Below are positions 46,727-57,590 of a DNA stretch of 64,000 nucleotides, in pieces. The notes under the pieces were generated by a model, which made no database searches, was not told the DNA's origin, and saw nothing but the letters and a program-made list of their open reading frames with translations. The stretch covers positions 186,001 to 250,000 of the forward strand of contig CAJJDO010000032.1 in the NCBI GenBank assembly GCA_905183005.1, written 5' to 3'. The position numbers and the translations under genes are program-made. How positions within the stretch are numbered: position 1 is the first letter of the stretch; each line of letters starts with the position of its first letter. The DNA is from Paramecium pentaurelia (taxonomy: Eukaryota; Ciliophora; Oligohymenophorea; Peniculida; Parameciidae).

Positions 46727-48177
46727 ATGTATAAATCCTTTTTTGATAATTAAGATCAGGGTTTTTGGTCACCTCGAAAAATCATCAATAATTGTATTCC
46801 AATTATTGAAGGTTTATTTTATGTACCAACAAAAAGTGTTGATTAGTACGATTTAATATCTCTTAAATTATAAGGGAAATGTCTTATAATGAAAGATGGG
46901 ATTGTATGTATCATTCTTATATATATAGACTGAAATATATGCAGACATAGAAAATGCTTGTATTATAAGAGTTGAATAAAAAGGAATATGTTTAATAAAA
47001 AATTAAATTGAATTCTAATTTTATGGTGATGTTGATGACTTTTTTATCAATCTCAAATAGTATTGTATCCAATCAGATTTTTAATCTAAATATCATCTCC
47101 TCTCTGTAATAGGCTAAGGTAATTATGCAAAAGTATTTTTTAATTTAATTATAGGTCTTTAAAGCCAGAAATAAACATAATTTAGCTGAAAATGCAGTAA
47201 AAGTATTCGACAAATCTTCATTTTCATAAATAACAGATAGATTAGCCCTTGTAAAAGAGATACATATTTTAAGATAATTGTCACACTCGAATATTATCTA
47301 ATTACATGAAGTTTTCGAAACAAAAACTCAAATTTATCTCGTATTTGATTATTTATCTGGTGGTGACCTCACTAATTTCATCAATACTAAATAGTTAGTA
47401 TCAGAAGAAGAAGCAAAAACAATTATGATGGAACTTCTCAATGCTTTACTCTATATGCACTCGAAAGGTATATTCCATAGAGACATAAAGCCTTAAAATT
47501 TACTGCTTCGTAAAAAGGGTCAAATTACTGATCTTGTTATAGCTGACTTAGGATTGGCTGATTACTATAGAAGAGATGGTAAATACATGTTTACTCGATG
47601 TGGTACTCCAGGATATGTAGCACCTGAAATTTTATTAGACAATCCTTATGATTTCAAGATTGATATTTATAGTTTGGGAGCCTTACTTTATGTAATGTTA
47701 ACAGGGAAACCATTATTTAAAGGTGCAACTGAATAAGAAACAGTTCAATTAAATACAGATAATAATTTGGATTTTTCAAATACATCCTTATCTAAACCAT
47801 GTATTGATCTACTAAAAAATATGCTCAACAAAAATCCATTATTTCGATTTTCTATTTCACAATGTAAAAGTCACGAATGGTTCTAATAAGATACTCAACC
47901 TATTTTTATTCGTTTACGTCATTCCATGAAATCTAAACTTCAATTTAACCTCGATTTAAATAGTGAAGACAGTAGTCCTTGTAGTCCCAAAAAAAGTTAA
48001 AAACTATTCAAAATAAAAACGAATTTGCTCTCTCCTAGATTAAGTGGAAGCTCAACTTCTAGTTTTGAAAGATAATGTAAATAAAGTAGAATGACTTGTA
48101 AAACGGAACCATCCGAATAGAAGTCGACATTTAATAAGCTAAAATTATCAAAGTAAAGATAATCTTAAAAATATTGA
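46727..48177 (+). CDS. CAMK-like protein kinase, tandem copy 2 (DLG instead of DFG)
   Basis: 467 residues with the same layout as copy 1: an N-terminal PH-like region (KLQGKCLIMKDGITEIYADI ... FYGDVDDFFINLKQY), glycine loop VIGQGNYAKVFK, NAVKVFDKS, catalytic loop HRDIKPQNLLLRK, ADLGLADYY, activation segment YMFTRCGTPGYVAPEIL, and DIYSLGALLYVMLTG. The DFG Phe is replaced by Leu; DLG is tolerated by some active kinases. The Ser-rich tail has SPCSPKKS and LLSPRLSGSS. Introns 46904-46928 (25 nt) and 47133-47154 (22 nt); the second lies in the glycine loop at the same position as in its paralogues. Confidence 0.92.
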
Positions 48178-48268
48178 TTGTCATATTTGATAATTTATAT
48201 AATTATCTATAAATTTTCATATTCAATTTATAATGCATTCATCCTTGTGATCAAATTTGATTAATTAT

Positions 48269-49741
48269 ATGAATATAAAAAGACAAGTGCCATCATCTTC
48301 ATTTTTTGATGTTTCTAAAGGCTCATTATGGCTGAACACAACTGCATCTCGTAATGTCAGTGAAGCCATCTAAGAAAATTTCTATATCTACTCTTCCAAA
48401 CATCAAACATTCAAAATCAAGACTTTATATTTACAAAGTCATTTCATTTTTAAAAAGAAAAAGAATGTATAATTATATAATTCATACTTAGGGTTAAAAT
48501 AAAATTGCTGACATATAAAATGCAACTATTTGTGAAATTGAACAACCAAATTATGGAGCAGGAATCAAAATTATAAAGTCAGGACAAACTATAGAAATCT
48601 ATGGAATGATAATGAGTTGGCTTTAATAACTTAAGTTTTATTGTGTTTAATAGGATTTTTCAAATAAATATTCAATTATTACATTACTTGGAAAAGGAAC
48701 ATTTGGAAAAGTATTAAATTATTTTATAAATCTTAGGTTTATAAAATAAAATCTAGAACTACTCAATAAAATTATGCTGTCAAAGTATTTGAAAAGAAAA
48801 CTCTTATAAGTTATTAAGACTATTTAGTTATAACAAAAGAATTGTAAATAGTGCGTACTTTGAATCATCCTGCGATAACTCATTTTTATGAAACTTTTGA
48901 GAATGCTGAATTCATATTTATTGTCTATGAAATGATCGAATAAGGCGAGCTTTCTACATTAATAAAAGAACGATATCTATCTGAAGAAGAATCCTTAAAT
49001 ATTACTAAATAATTGCTTTAAGCATTATTATTTATGCATACTTAAGGTATAATGCATAGAGACATAAAACCTTCAAATATTTTATTAAAAGATAGAAACT
49101 CAATGTCAATTGCAATTACAGATTTTGGATTAGCTGATTTCTACAGAATTGATGGTAAATATATCTATACAAGATGTGGAACACCTTTATTTGTAGCACC
49201 TGAAGTACTTTAAGACAAAATATATGATTATAAAATTGATATCTATAGTGTTGGAGTCATCTTATTTATGTTATTGTCTGGAGGAAAGTCTCCGTTTTAA
49301 GGGCCTGATGCTGATGAGCGATTATATTAAAATTATAAAGGTTCAGTGGATTATAGTCTATTACCAAATATATCTGAAAAAACATTCAATTTATTATAAT
49401 CTATGCTTGAATTAGATCCTTCTAAAAGGATATCAGCTAAAGTAGCCCTTAATCATTAAGTTTTTCGAAACTTTAAAGCAAATAAATTATCATTAATAAT
49501 AAATAAATCTCCCAGAAGCAATGAGAAAATATTCAGTTCTAGACTTAAAATAAATACAAATACTAATTTAGATAAATATTTATAATTAACCCCAAGACTT
49601 TTAAATATTTAATAAAAACCAGTTAATAATATGAAAAAAGAAGCGATTAGAAGAGGCTTTAAAAAAATGCAGACTTTCTCTCATCGATCCCCATAACTTT
49701 CGCCAATTAAAACCTAAACGAAATTCGAACCATTTTCATGA
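48269..49741 (+). CDS. CAMK-like protein kinase, tandem copy 3
   Basis: 473 residues, the third and most divergent member. The N-terminal PH-like region (FKIKTLYLQSHFIFKKKKN ... EIYGMIMSWLQQLKFYC) precedes a kinase domain with TLLGKGTFGKVYK, YAVKVFEKK, HRDIKPSNILLKD, DFGLADFY, YIYTRCGTPLFVAPEVL and DIYSVGVILFMLLSGG. The C-terminus is Lys/Ser-rich (RGFKKMQTFSHRSPQLSP). Introns 48467-48491 (25 nt) and 48711-48736 (26 nt), at the same two positions as in copies 1 and 2, which supports origin by tandem duplication. The gap to copy 2 is 91 bp. Activators and substrates are unknown. Confidence 0.92.
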
Positions 49742-49874
49742 TATAATAAATATATGTATCTTATTAAAAATGTATTATTGATTAACAAAAAGAAAAGTCT
49801 CATTCTATTTAATGAAAATAATTAAAGAAAATTACACTGTTAATTGATCGATATGTTATATAAAATATTAATAT

Positions 49875-50306
49875 TCATGGGAATTTCTTATGAGCATATT
49901 CTAAGACTTCATAATGATCAAATGCAAATCCATCTTTACCCAATTTTAGAATTTCTTCAACACTTACCCATTATGCAGTTTTAGCATCATCTGCTGCCAC
50001 AGGCTCTGCATCTTCTGGTACTTCAATCTTATAAACTATAGAAACATAATGTCCTCTTGGATCTCTATCTGGAGATCCTTTTACATCAATCAAATCAACA
50101 CTTAAACCTAAAATTCCTGTTTCCTCTTTAAGTTCTCTTAAACAACATTATATTGGATCTTCACCATAATCTAAATGTCCTCCTGGAAAAGCATATTTTC
50201 CTAAGAATGGTTCATGTCCTCTTGTTATTAATAATACTTTTTTAACATCATTTTGAAGTTTTCTAAAACATACTGCATCACATGCTAATTAAGGTCTTTA
50301 TTTCAT
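49875..50306 (-). CDS. Nudix hydrolase
   Basis: 143 residues, intronless. The Nudix box G-x5-E-x7-REUxEExGU is complete at residues 43-65: Gly43, Glu49, Arg57-Glu58, Glu61-Glu62, Gly64-Ile65. It hydrolyses a nucleoside diphosphate linked to another moiety, with Mg2+. The early part AVCFRKLQNDVKKVLLITRG and FLGKYAFPGGHLDYGE, and the later GSPDRDPRGHYVSIVYKIEV, resemble the ADP-ribose pyrophosphatase or MutT-like subgroup of about 140 residues (YFFPGGHLE..E); the substrate cannot be fixed by eye. The start is 24 bp from the stop of the gene upstream on the same strand. Confidence 0.9.
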
Positions 50307-50330
50307 TAAAAATTAAATAATTATAAGAAA

Positions 50331-51102
50331 TCACTAATAATACAGAGTAGGAGTCTTTGATTAATTTAATAATCTCAACGATTCATAATTGAAACAACAG
50401 ATATCTAGAGATAAATCATTTTTCTTTTTGAATCTTTTTTTTAAAATTTATGTGATATTATCTTTATTATCTAATGCTGGTGTTTTTATTCTATGCCAAA
50501 AATTGTTAGAATTCTTTTTAACATGTTTTTTATCACTGCTAAGATTATAATATTGAATTTCATTAGGATTTGCTTTATTATTTTTATTTGAATCTATATA
50601 ATTTTATTTAATTTTGTTTAATTATATCTCTTAACTATTTTATCTCACTCTTGTAGAAGGTCTTGTTAAACTTAATTTTGGAGTTGTTATTTATTTTATT
50701 GCTTTTTCAAAATTAGTAATATTACTGTAAAGAATTCTTTGTTTTTATGCTTGTTCTCTTCTACTCTATAATTAACTATAAAATTCTTAATCATTTTAAG
50801 AAGAGAGTTCTCTTCTTTTTTAGCTCAAATAAAACTTTCGCCTTGTGTCTAAAAATTAATCGAATTAATACACTTCGACAAGTATCTTTTAATAATAAAA
50901 GGGCATTGGGGTTGCTATTATAAAAATCCTACTCATTATCAGAAAAATTTGCTTCTTTTTACACTTGATCATTGCTTTTATTAGTATGAGCACAATTTGT
51001 AAGTGAAAGATTATTACTAGTTGTGAGTTTTCTTTAAGTGGCCCTTAAGACCTTCCTAATATCATCCCATTGTTAATGTATTAATTATACTTTAACACTC
51101 AT
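50331..51102 (-). CDS. Unknown basic Asn/Gln/Lys-rich protein, 248 residues
   Basis: Begins MSVKVQLIHQQWDDIRKVL. Low-complexity and basic throughout (SQNDQEFYSQLQSRREQAQ, DKKHVKKNSNNFWHRIKT, LKKRFKKKNDLSLD). One 25-nt intron (50849-50873) with donor GTGTAT is needed; the inner GTATTA donor would leave a TGA in frame. No membrane helix or named domain. Function unknown. Confidence 0.72.
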
Positions 51103-51764
51103 GACAAAATATAATAATATTAATATATATTATTTTTTAATGTTATTACTTTAAGTTGTTTATTTCAATTATTAACAAAATAAATAGATAAAATGCTTTT
51201 AATCTAAGGAATTAGAAGAGAAAAACCAACTTAATTATTTAAGATTTTTATTCAATAACTTAAGCATAATTTAAAAAAACTTAAGTATTAATTTTAAATA
51301 CGAATATTCTAACAAATTCTTATAATCTATAATTATTGTAATTAAGGTATTATATGTATCAGAATCTCTTAACAAAAGAAAAATAAATACTAATTGTTGA
51401 ATTATGAATAAATAGATTGAATGTTCAAAAATTGTAATATCATAAATAGCACTTAATAACTAATTTTCTTCTATAAAATTTGTAAATCAATTATTAAATA
51501 TTCTTTAATTATTTAAGAATATTTTCCTTTAATTCATATTCGAAATAATTTATTTATTTTTTGTTATACAATTACCTAATTAAATGATAAATTAATAAGC
51601 TAACATTGCTAATATGCTTATAAATTTACTTTATTTCAAAAGATAAGAAAATACGAATCAACATTCTGGAATATATTATAGAATTATATATTAGTTATAA
51701 ATTATTCGCATTTTTATGTTCATATTAAATCTTTAATTTCCATTAAATAAAATAAATATTAAAA
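51103..51764. other. Divergent intergenic region
   Basis: About 660 bp between the divergent starts of the unknown basic protein (minus) and V-ATPase subunit c (plus), holding both promoters. Very AT-rich; no motif recognised. Confidence 0.5.
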
Positions 51765-52315
51765 ATGGCTGAGACTATTGAGCCTTCTGCCTACTTCTTT
51801 GGATATATTGGAGTTGCATCTGCAGTCGTTTTTGCCAGTAATTCTATATTTTATTGTAGATTTGGGATCCTCATATGGTGCCACAAAATCTGGAGTTGGA
51901 ATTTGTTCAATGGGTGTTTTAAAACCAGATTTAATTATGAAATCAGTTATTCCTGTTGTCATGGCTGGTATTTTGGGAATCTATGGGATGATTGTTGGTG
52001 TTATTTTATAAGGAAAAGGTATTTATGACTTATATAATAAATAGTTTCATCAATAACAGCAGCATCAGCATCAAAATAAGGATATGCTTATTTATCTGCT
52101 GGATTATGTTGTGGATTGAGCTCTTTAGTAAGATATATTTATTTTACAGATTTTAGGCTGCAGGATTATCAATTGGTATAGTTGGTGATGCAGGAGTCAG
52201 AGCAAATGCCTAATAAGACAGAATTTTCGTAGGAATGATTTTGATTTTGATTTTTGCAGAAGCTTTGGCATTGTATGGGCTTATTGTGTCCTTGATTTTA
52301 TCATAAACATCATGA
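51765..52315 (+). CDS. V-type H+-ATPase 16 kDa proteolipid, subunit c
   Basis: 157 residues, four transmembrane helices forming part of the rotating membrane ring of the vacuolar ATPase (contractile vacuole, food vacuole, acidocalcisomes). Conserved sequence is strong: FFGYIGVASAVVFANLGSSY, GVGICSMGVLKPDLIMKSVI, MAGILGIYGMIVGVIL, YLSAGLCCGLSSL, GIVGDAGVRANAQQ, and FAEALALYGLIV in helix 4 with the proton-binding Glu near residue 139. Three introns: 51838-51859 (22), 52019-52044 (26) and 52128-52156 (29). Without splicing the frame is lost within 30 residues. Small highly expressed subunit; Paramecium usually has several copies. Confidence 0.97.
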
Positions 52316-52385
52316 GTATTATTATTAAAGCACAAATATAAAGATTAATCCATATGAATAACATATTTAATAATATTAATCCTAA

Positions 52386-52984
52386 TCATGATTTTTCTTA
52401 TACAATTTCAGCATTGCAAGAAGCAAAAACTACATTTGCTTATGGTTTTCCACTTTGTGATCCTTTAGATTCAATTGTCTTTACCAAATCCATATTCTCT
52501 ATAACCCGCCCAAAAACGACATGTTTTCCATCTAACTTTAAGAATATAATTATTAATCAAATACCCAATGAGTTTCTGCTGTAGTAATAAAGAATTGACT
52601 ACCATTTGTATTTTATCCAGCATTTGCCATAGATATGCAACCAATCTCATGTTTCAATTTGAAATTTTCATCATCAAATTTACTCCCATATATTGATGCT
52701 CCTCCTGTTCCATTTCCATTTACAAAATCACCCCCTTATATCATAAAATTTGGAATAATTCTATGAAATGGAGATCCAACATAACCTAATCCTTTTTCTC
52801 CTGTGCATAATGCCCTAAAGTTCTCAACAGTTTTTGGAACAATCTCCCCAAAAAGACCTAATGTTATTTCACCTGCACTCTACCCATCAATTGTCACTCC
52901 TATTTTAATTTTATGTGTAATGACTTCATTTGATAAAGAGGAGAAAACTCCCATTATCATAAAGCATAAAATTATCAATTTCAT
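52386..52984 (-). CDS. Secretory-pathway cyclophilin (peptidyl-prolyl cis-trans isomerase, CypB-like)
   Basis: 189 residues. An N-terminal signal peptide (MKLIILCFMIMGVFSSL) is followed by a full cyclophilin domain: GEITLGLFGEIVPKTVENFR, FHRIIPNFMIQGGDF with the catalytic Arg, NGTGGASIYG, SMANAGQNTNGSQFFIT with the QFFIT strand, WLDGKHVVFGRVIENMDLV. It speeds proline isomerisation in folding proteins of the ER lumen. One 29-nt intron (52536-52564) splits THW from LDGKHVVFG. The C-terminus (ASCNAEIVQEKS) is short and has no obvious ER-retention signal. It converges on V-ATPase c with 70 bp between stops. Confidence 0.95.
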
Positions 52985-53713
52985 TTGATATTATTATCTA
53001 TAGATTTTAAGAGAATTTATAATACATAAACAAAATCTCTAAAATCTAAATTTTTATTCCCTTAATTCATTAATAATAGACTGTTTAAAACTTATATCAA
53101 TTATTAATACAGCAGTATAATTAATAATGAGAAAAGAAAAGACTTAAAAAATGTATTTCCACTTCTTTTCAGGTCAACATTGTTAAAGATAATCTTATTT
53201 AAAAAGTCTCATTACCATTATAGGAAATATTTTTAGGTATATAAAAGTTATGTATATATGAAATAAAATTGAAGTAATATCTGCTTTTGAATTTTACTAT
53301 TGTAAATTTATACTATTCATCAGTTTTATGCAATTATATAATCTTAAAATTCTTTTTTAAGTTAATTAAATCCTTGTATGATATTAAATTTTACTTATTT
53401 CCAGATAGACCTTTTATTAATATTTATTGATTTCTTCTAGAAATGATTAAATTCTATTAATTTTAAAATTTGAATCTTGAAATAATTAACAACATCATTA
53501 TCCTAACCATATTGCATTTAAATATATTGAAGAAATAAAAAATTTATTAATGTTAAAATTATTTTAACAAAATTCATATAAATTAGAATTTTGAATTCTT
53601 CTTATAAATAAAAATTTCTTTACTAAATTTCTATTTATTAATTGTTTTCAATAATTAATTCATCTCCTTAATTAATACAAGAAGAATATTTTTTGATTAA
53701 TATAATCATATCA
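52985..53713. other. Intergenic AT-rich region
   Basis: About 730 bp upstream of the cyclophilin gene. A tiny plus-strand ORF of 44 codons near 53127 is not supported by anything else. No RNA or repeat recognised. Confidence 0.45.
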
Positions 53714-53956
53714 TCAAATAATCAAAAATAATGAATAATTGAGAATTAAATATTTATTTATAAAATATTTTATAAACATTCTATTTGGCTCAATTCCAAA
53801 GAGGGACATTAAATATTTTATCAATTTTTCATTCAGGTATACCTTGAGCTCTTGAGCCTATGCAAAATTAAGTGTAAAAAATAAAAAAAATGAATTAATA
53901 CAATTACTATTACAATTATTTTTATTTTTATTTTTAGACTGAAGATTCCAGTTCAT
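53714..53956 (-). CDS. Candidate very small protein, 80 residues
   Basis: Continuous minus-strand frame with coding-like content in its middle: NFAQAQELKVYLNEKLIKYL and MSLFGIEPNRMF. The first 20 residues are Asn/Lys low complexity and the last 20 hydrophobic Ile/Leu/Tyr, which is what AT-rich noncoding DNA tends to give. It could be a small gene, the last exon of a lost gene, or chance. The plus strand at 53937-54070 is also open with protein-like content (EDSSSFYQKGTSTH). Confidence 0.22.
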
Positions 53957-54088
53957 TTTATTAGAAAGGAACTTCAACTCATTAATTTATTATGAGAATG
54001 AAAAGAAAAAAAAATTATTAATACATATTAGTGATTATTTTGTTTTTCTTTCCTTGTTTGTTCTGAAGTTTATTTATTCCAATTAAGC

Positions 54089-54337
54089 TCATTCATAGTC
54101 TTTGAGTTTTTCTACTAAATACTCAATTACTAAAACAGGTTTGTCAAACCTCTAGCCTGAGGACTTCCTTGAGCTTTCTCCTTCAGACTATATGTCGTTT
54201 AAACTGAAATCTTCTAGACTATCTAGGGAAGGACTTGGAAGAGGTCTTGAATAAAAAAAGCATAAATACCTAGTTTTTTAAGGGGAAGAAGGAGTAAAAG
54301 ATGAATTTGAGTTGAAAAAGGATTGACTTGAATCCAT
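54089..54337 (-). CDS. Small acidic/Ser-rich protein, 74 residues
   Basis: Starts MDSSQSFFNSNSSFTPSSPQ, then after a 24-nt intron (54246-54269) continues RPLPSPSLDSLEDFSL and ends in an amphipathic helix VLVIEYLVEKLKDYE. Local GC content is clearly higher than the flanks, which supports a real gene despite the size. The intron is a multiple of three with no TGA, so both spliced and unspliced forms stay open; the splice form is preferred because the unspliced insert is a Phe-rich run. The SP motifs could be phosphorylation sites. No family recognised. Confidence 0.65.
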
Positions 54338-55403
54338 ATGATGGTTGTTTCTTTTATTAAAAATATTTTTATTAATTTTCAAATTGGTAAATCACAATTT
54401 AAATTTGTTTTTGATTATTTTATTCATGAAATATGATTGGTTCTAATTCTAATAGATGATTTAACATATTGAATGAGAAAAATTGTATGATTTTAAAAAT
54501 GATTCAACTTAAAATCACTTATCAATTAAAATCTAGGTAGAGCCCTTATAATATTTTCATTATATAATGAATAATTTGAATCTTATAAATTAAATAAAAA
54601 AATTTAAAGATAATATTGTTTTTATAATAATTTACAAGAACAATAATGAATTCTTACTTCATAGATATTCATTAATAGATCAAAAAATAAATCCTAATAA
54701 TTTATAAATAAAAATTGAATTTTTTTTTTATTGGAATATAATTTAAGATAAGTTTGTTAAGAATTTGTTTTGATTAAAATAAAATTATGATATTTATATT
54801 CACATATTTTAACAAAGATGTTAACCTATTCATATAATATTATAAAATTTTTATAATTTATTTTAAGCTAATTTTTTTGCTTTGTATTAGTAAAAATATA
54901 TTATATACTTTAACTTTAACATTTCCTGAAATCCTTAAAAGTCTCTAAACACCAATATCTCAAAAAAATTATTTTTTAAAGTAGATAATTTTATTTCACT
55001 CTTTTATATCGGTTTTACAGGCCGAGCTTTTGTTAACTAAGCAATAATTTAATGATAACTACAAAAAGTTAAAAAAGGAATTAAACTAAAAGCAATATAT
55101 TTCTTTATTATTCCTTATAAGAAAGATATTTCTAAAAGTTTAGAGTATAGCCTAAGTTAAACATGCGATATAATCAACCTTATAAAATTAGTATAATTCA
55201 AAATATTAGAATCTTTTCTCCTAGCAATTGAATTTTATTTGATATTAAGTAAAATTATATGGAGATTTCGCAATAATTAAATATGTTCGAAGATTATGTA
55301 GAATATATTGATAATATAAATAAATGATGTTAATATATATATGATAAGATAAATGATTATTAATAGATTGATAGTATTATGGATAATAAAAATAAAAAAA
55401 AAT
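54338..55403. other. Intergenic region, about 1.07 kb
   Basis: Very AT-rich. The only locally GC-richer patch is around 55005-55040 (CGGTTTTACAGGCCGAGC), which has some self-complementarity but no recognisable RNA gene. The A-run at 55390-55401 is the Pol III terminator of tRNA-Ser on the minus strand. Confidence 0.45.
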
Positions 55404-55484
55404 CGATGCCTGTGAGACTCGAACTCACGCGGGAAATCCCAACGGCTTAGCAGGCCGCCGCCTTAACCACTCGGCCAAAGCATC
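55404..55484 (-). tRNA. tRNA-Ser (anticodon GCT)
   Basis: A minus-strand cloverleaf with long variable arm typical of serine tRNA. Acceptor GATGCTT pairs with AGGCATC, discriminator G. D-arm TGGCCGAGTGGTTAAGGC; anticodon stem GCGGC/GCCGT around loop CTGCTAA (anticodon GCT, reads AGC/AGT); extra arm with GGGA/TCCC; T-arm TGTGAG...CTCACA with TTCGAGT-type loop. A run of T follows the 3' end. No intron and no encoded CCA. Confidence 0.97.
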
Positions 55485-56209
55485 TAACTTATTTTGTTTA
55501 AGAGACATAATTATTTATAATATATATGATTATTAATCATTTATTACATACAATATATATATCTAGAATTATATTATTCATTTTATTATTATTATTATTT
55601 TTAATAATTATATAATAAAAATCAATTTATTATTATTATTAGATAAAATTTAAAGACTCTTATCAACTTTTTAAAGTAGGATTTCTTGATATTATTTTTT
55701 TAATATACGTATTTTTTTTTTAAAAATTACATCTTTAATTATTAATAATAATATCTATAATAATTCTATCTATCTAAGATAATAATATCTGAACATTAAA
55801 AATAATAAAATTGGCAATTTTCTATTAAATCAAAAAACTAATAAAACCCTAAGTTATATATCATTATTTGAGATTTATTTTAATATGAGCTAATAAATTT
55901 GGTTTATAAATACTAATCATAGCTAGAAATAAAATTCAATTTTTTTAATTTTAGATTCATGAATAAAAGTTGAAATAACAAGTTTATTAGATATTTATTA
56001 TCTATTTAATGAGAAAATTAAAAAATTGTGTTATTTAATTAAAAATCATTTTTTTGAATAGTAAACTCAAAAGTAAATTATTTAATTATAAATTATATAA
56101 ATGATATTTAACTTATTATGCATTTTTCTATTTTATCTTAAGTTTGAAATAAAATAAGTAATTTAATATAAATATATAATTAATTTGCTCATTTAACCGA
56201 TTAAAATAT
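55485..56209. other. Intergenic region, about 725 bp
   Basis: Between tRNA-Ser and the MORN gene. Very AT-rich with runs of ATT/TTA triplets (about 55575-55640) but no coding frame of interest. Confidence 0.5.
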
Positions 56210-57299
56210 ATGGGAAATGATTGTACTCAAAGTTGTAATGTAAATACTTCATCAGAAGTTGATTAGATAGGATTCTCTATAGATGAAACTGGTAAGATTA
56301 TTAAAGACGAAATACAAAGAAATAACATTATTTTTTCATAAGATGATATTAACATGAATGCATCAAAAGCTTAGTTTTTCAATATGCAGAATAACAGTTC
56401 ATATTTTTAGCAGAATAAAGATTCAGAAGATATATAAGATAGTACTAAGCAATCAAAATAGGGTAGAATTATGTCATAAAACTAATAAATGAACAAAAAG
56501 CTTGAAAAAAGACCACCTTATAAATTTAAAAATGGTGCAGTATATGATGGTTAATGGAAAGGAGTTTTTAGAGAAGGTTATGGAATTTAAATATGTAAAT
56601 ATATTATTAATCTATAGGGCCGGACGGTGCAAAGTATGAAGGAGAATGGATGAATAATCAAGCAAATGGAAAAGGTAAATTCATTCATGCTGATGGAGAC
56701 ATCTATGAAGGGGATTGGGTAGATGATAAAGCAAATGGATATGGAATATATCTTCATTTAAATGGAGCAAAATATGAAGGGTTTTGGAAAAATGATTAAT
56801 AAGAAGGTTAAGGTTCTGAAGAATGGATTGATGGTTCCTACTATAAAGGTAATTACATAAGTGGTAAGAAAAATGGATAAGGGTCTTATTAATGGAGTGA
56901 TGGTTCAACTTATGATGGGAATTGGTTGGATAATAAAATAAATGGTTTTGGTATTTATAATTGGTGTGATGGAAGAAGATATGAAGGAGAATGGGTAAAC
57001 AATAATATGCATGGTAAAGGAATTTATACTTGGAAGGATGGAAGAAGATATGAAGGAGAATATTAATTTGATAAGAAACATGGATTTGGTAAATTTACAT
57101 GGCCAGATGGGAAAGGTAATAAATAAAACTATCATTAGCTTATGAGGGTCTTTGGGCATATGGAAAATAGAATGGTTAAGGGAAATATATACTTCCTGAT
57201 GGAAGTGTTAAGGTAGGAATTTGGGAAAAGGGAAATAGAATTACTTGGTTAGATGATGATTAAACATAGTTACCTTAATAGTTGAAATAACCATTTTGA
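56210..57299 (+). CDS. MORN-repeat protein
   Basis: 347 residues. The first 100 residues are hydrophilic (MGNDCTQSCNVNTS; a Gly2-Asn and nearby Cys could allow N-myristoylation or palmitoylation, inference). Then about nine MORN repeats: YDGQWKGVFREGYGI, YEGEWMNNQANGKGKF, YEGDWVDDKANGYGIY, YEGFWKNDQQEGQGS, YKGNYISGKKNGQGSY, YDGNWLDNKINGFGIY, YEGEWVNNNMHGKGIY, YEGEYQFDKKHGFGKF and YEGLWAYGKQNGQGKY. Introns 56595-56617 and 57116-57138 (23 nt each) fall within repeats and are fixed by the consensus. It probably works as a scaffold at a membrane or cortical structure. A second MORN gene lies at 21961-23035 but with a different N-terminus. Confidence 0.92.
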
Positions 57300-57590
57300 T
57301 AATTAACATATCCATGATATTTCTATATTTTTGCAGTTTAAAGTTGCTTTAAAAAAGTCTTTATATTTATTGCAGAATATTTTAATCTTTAACTTTACAT
57401 ATACAATTATCAATGCTATATATTAAAATCAAATATCTATAATTTAACAGTATTTTGTTGGAAGTTTAGAAAATGATTTCTTATAAATAAATAATTTTCA
57501 AAAATGTTTAATGTATTTTGATGTAAAATAAAATTTGATTATGCTTTGATAGTAATTGAAATATTTTAAATAATAATAATTGATTTAAAC

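Noticed and set aside
51765..52028. Standard-frame ORF of 87 codons at the V-ATPase c gene
   Set aside because: It reads through the 22-nt intron 51838-51859 in the wrong frame; splicing gives the full conserved proteolipid.
55005..55045. GC-richer patch considered as a small RNA gene
   Set aside because: Too short, and no recognisable snRNA, snoRNA or Pol III promoter structure could be made out.
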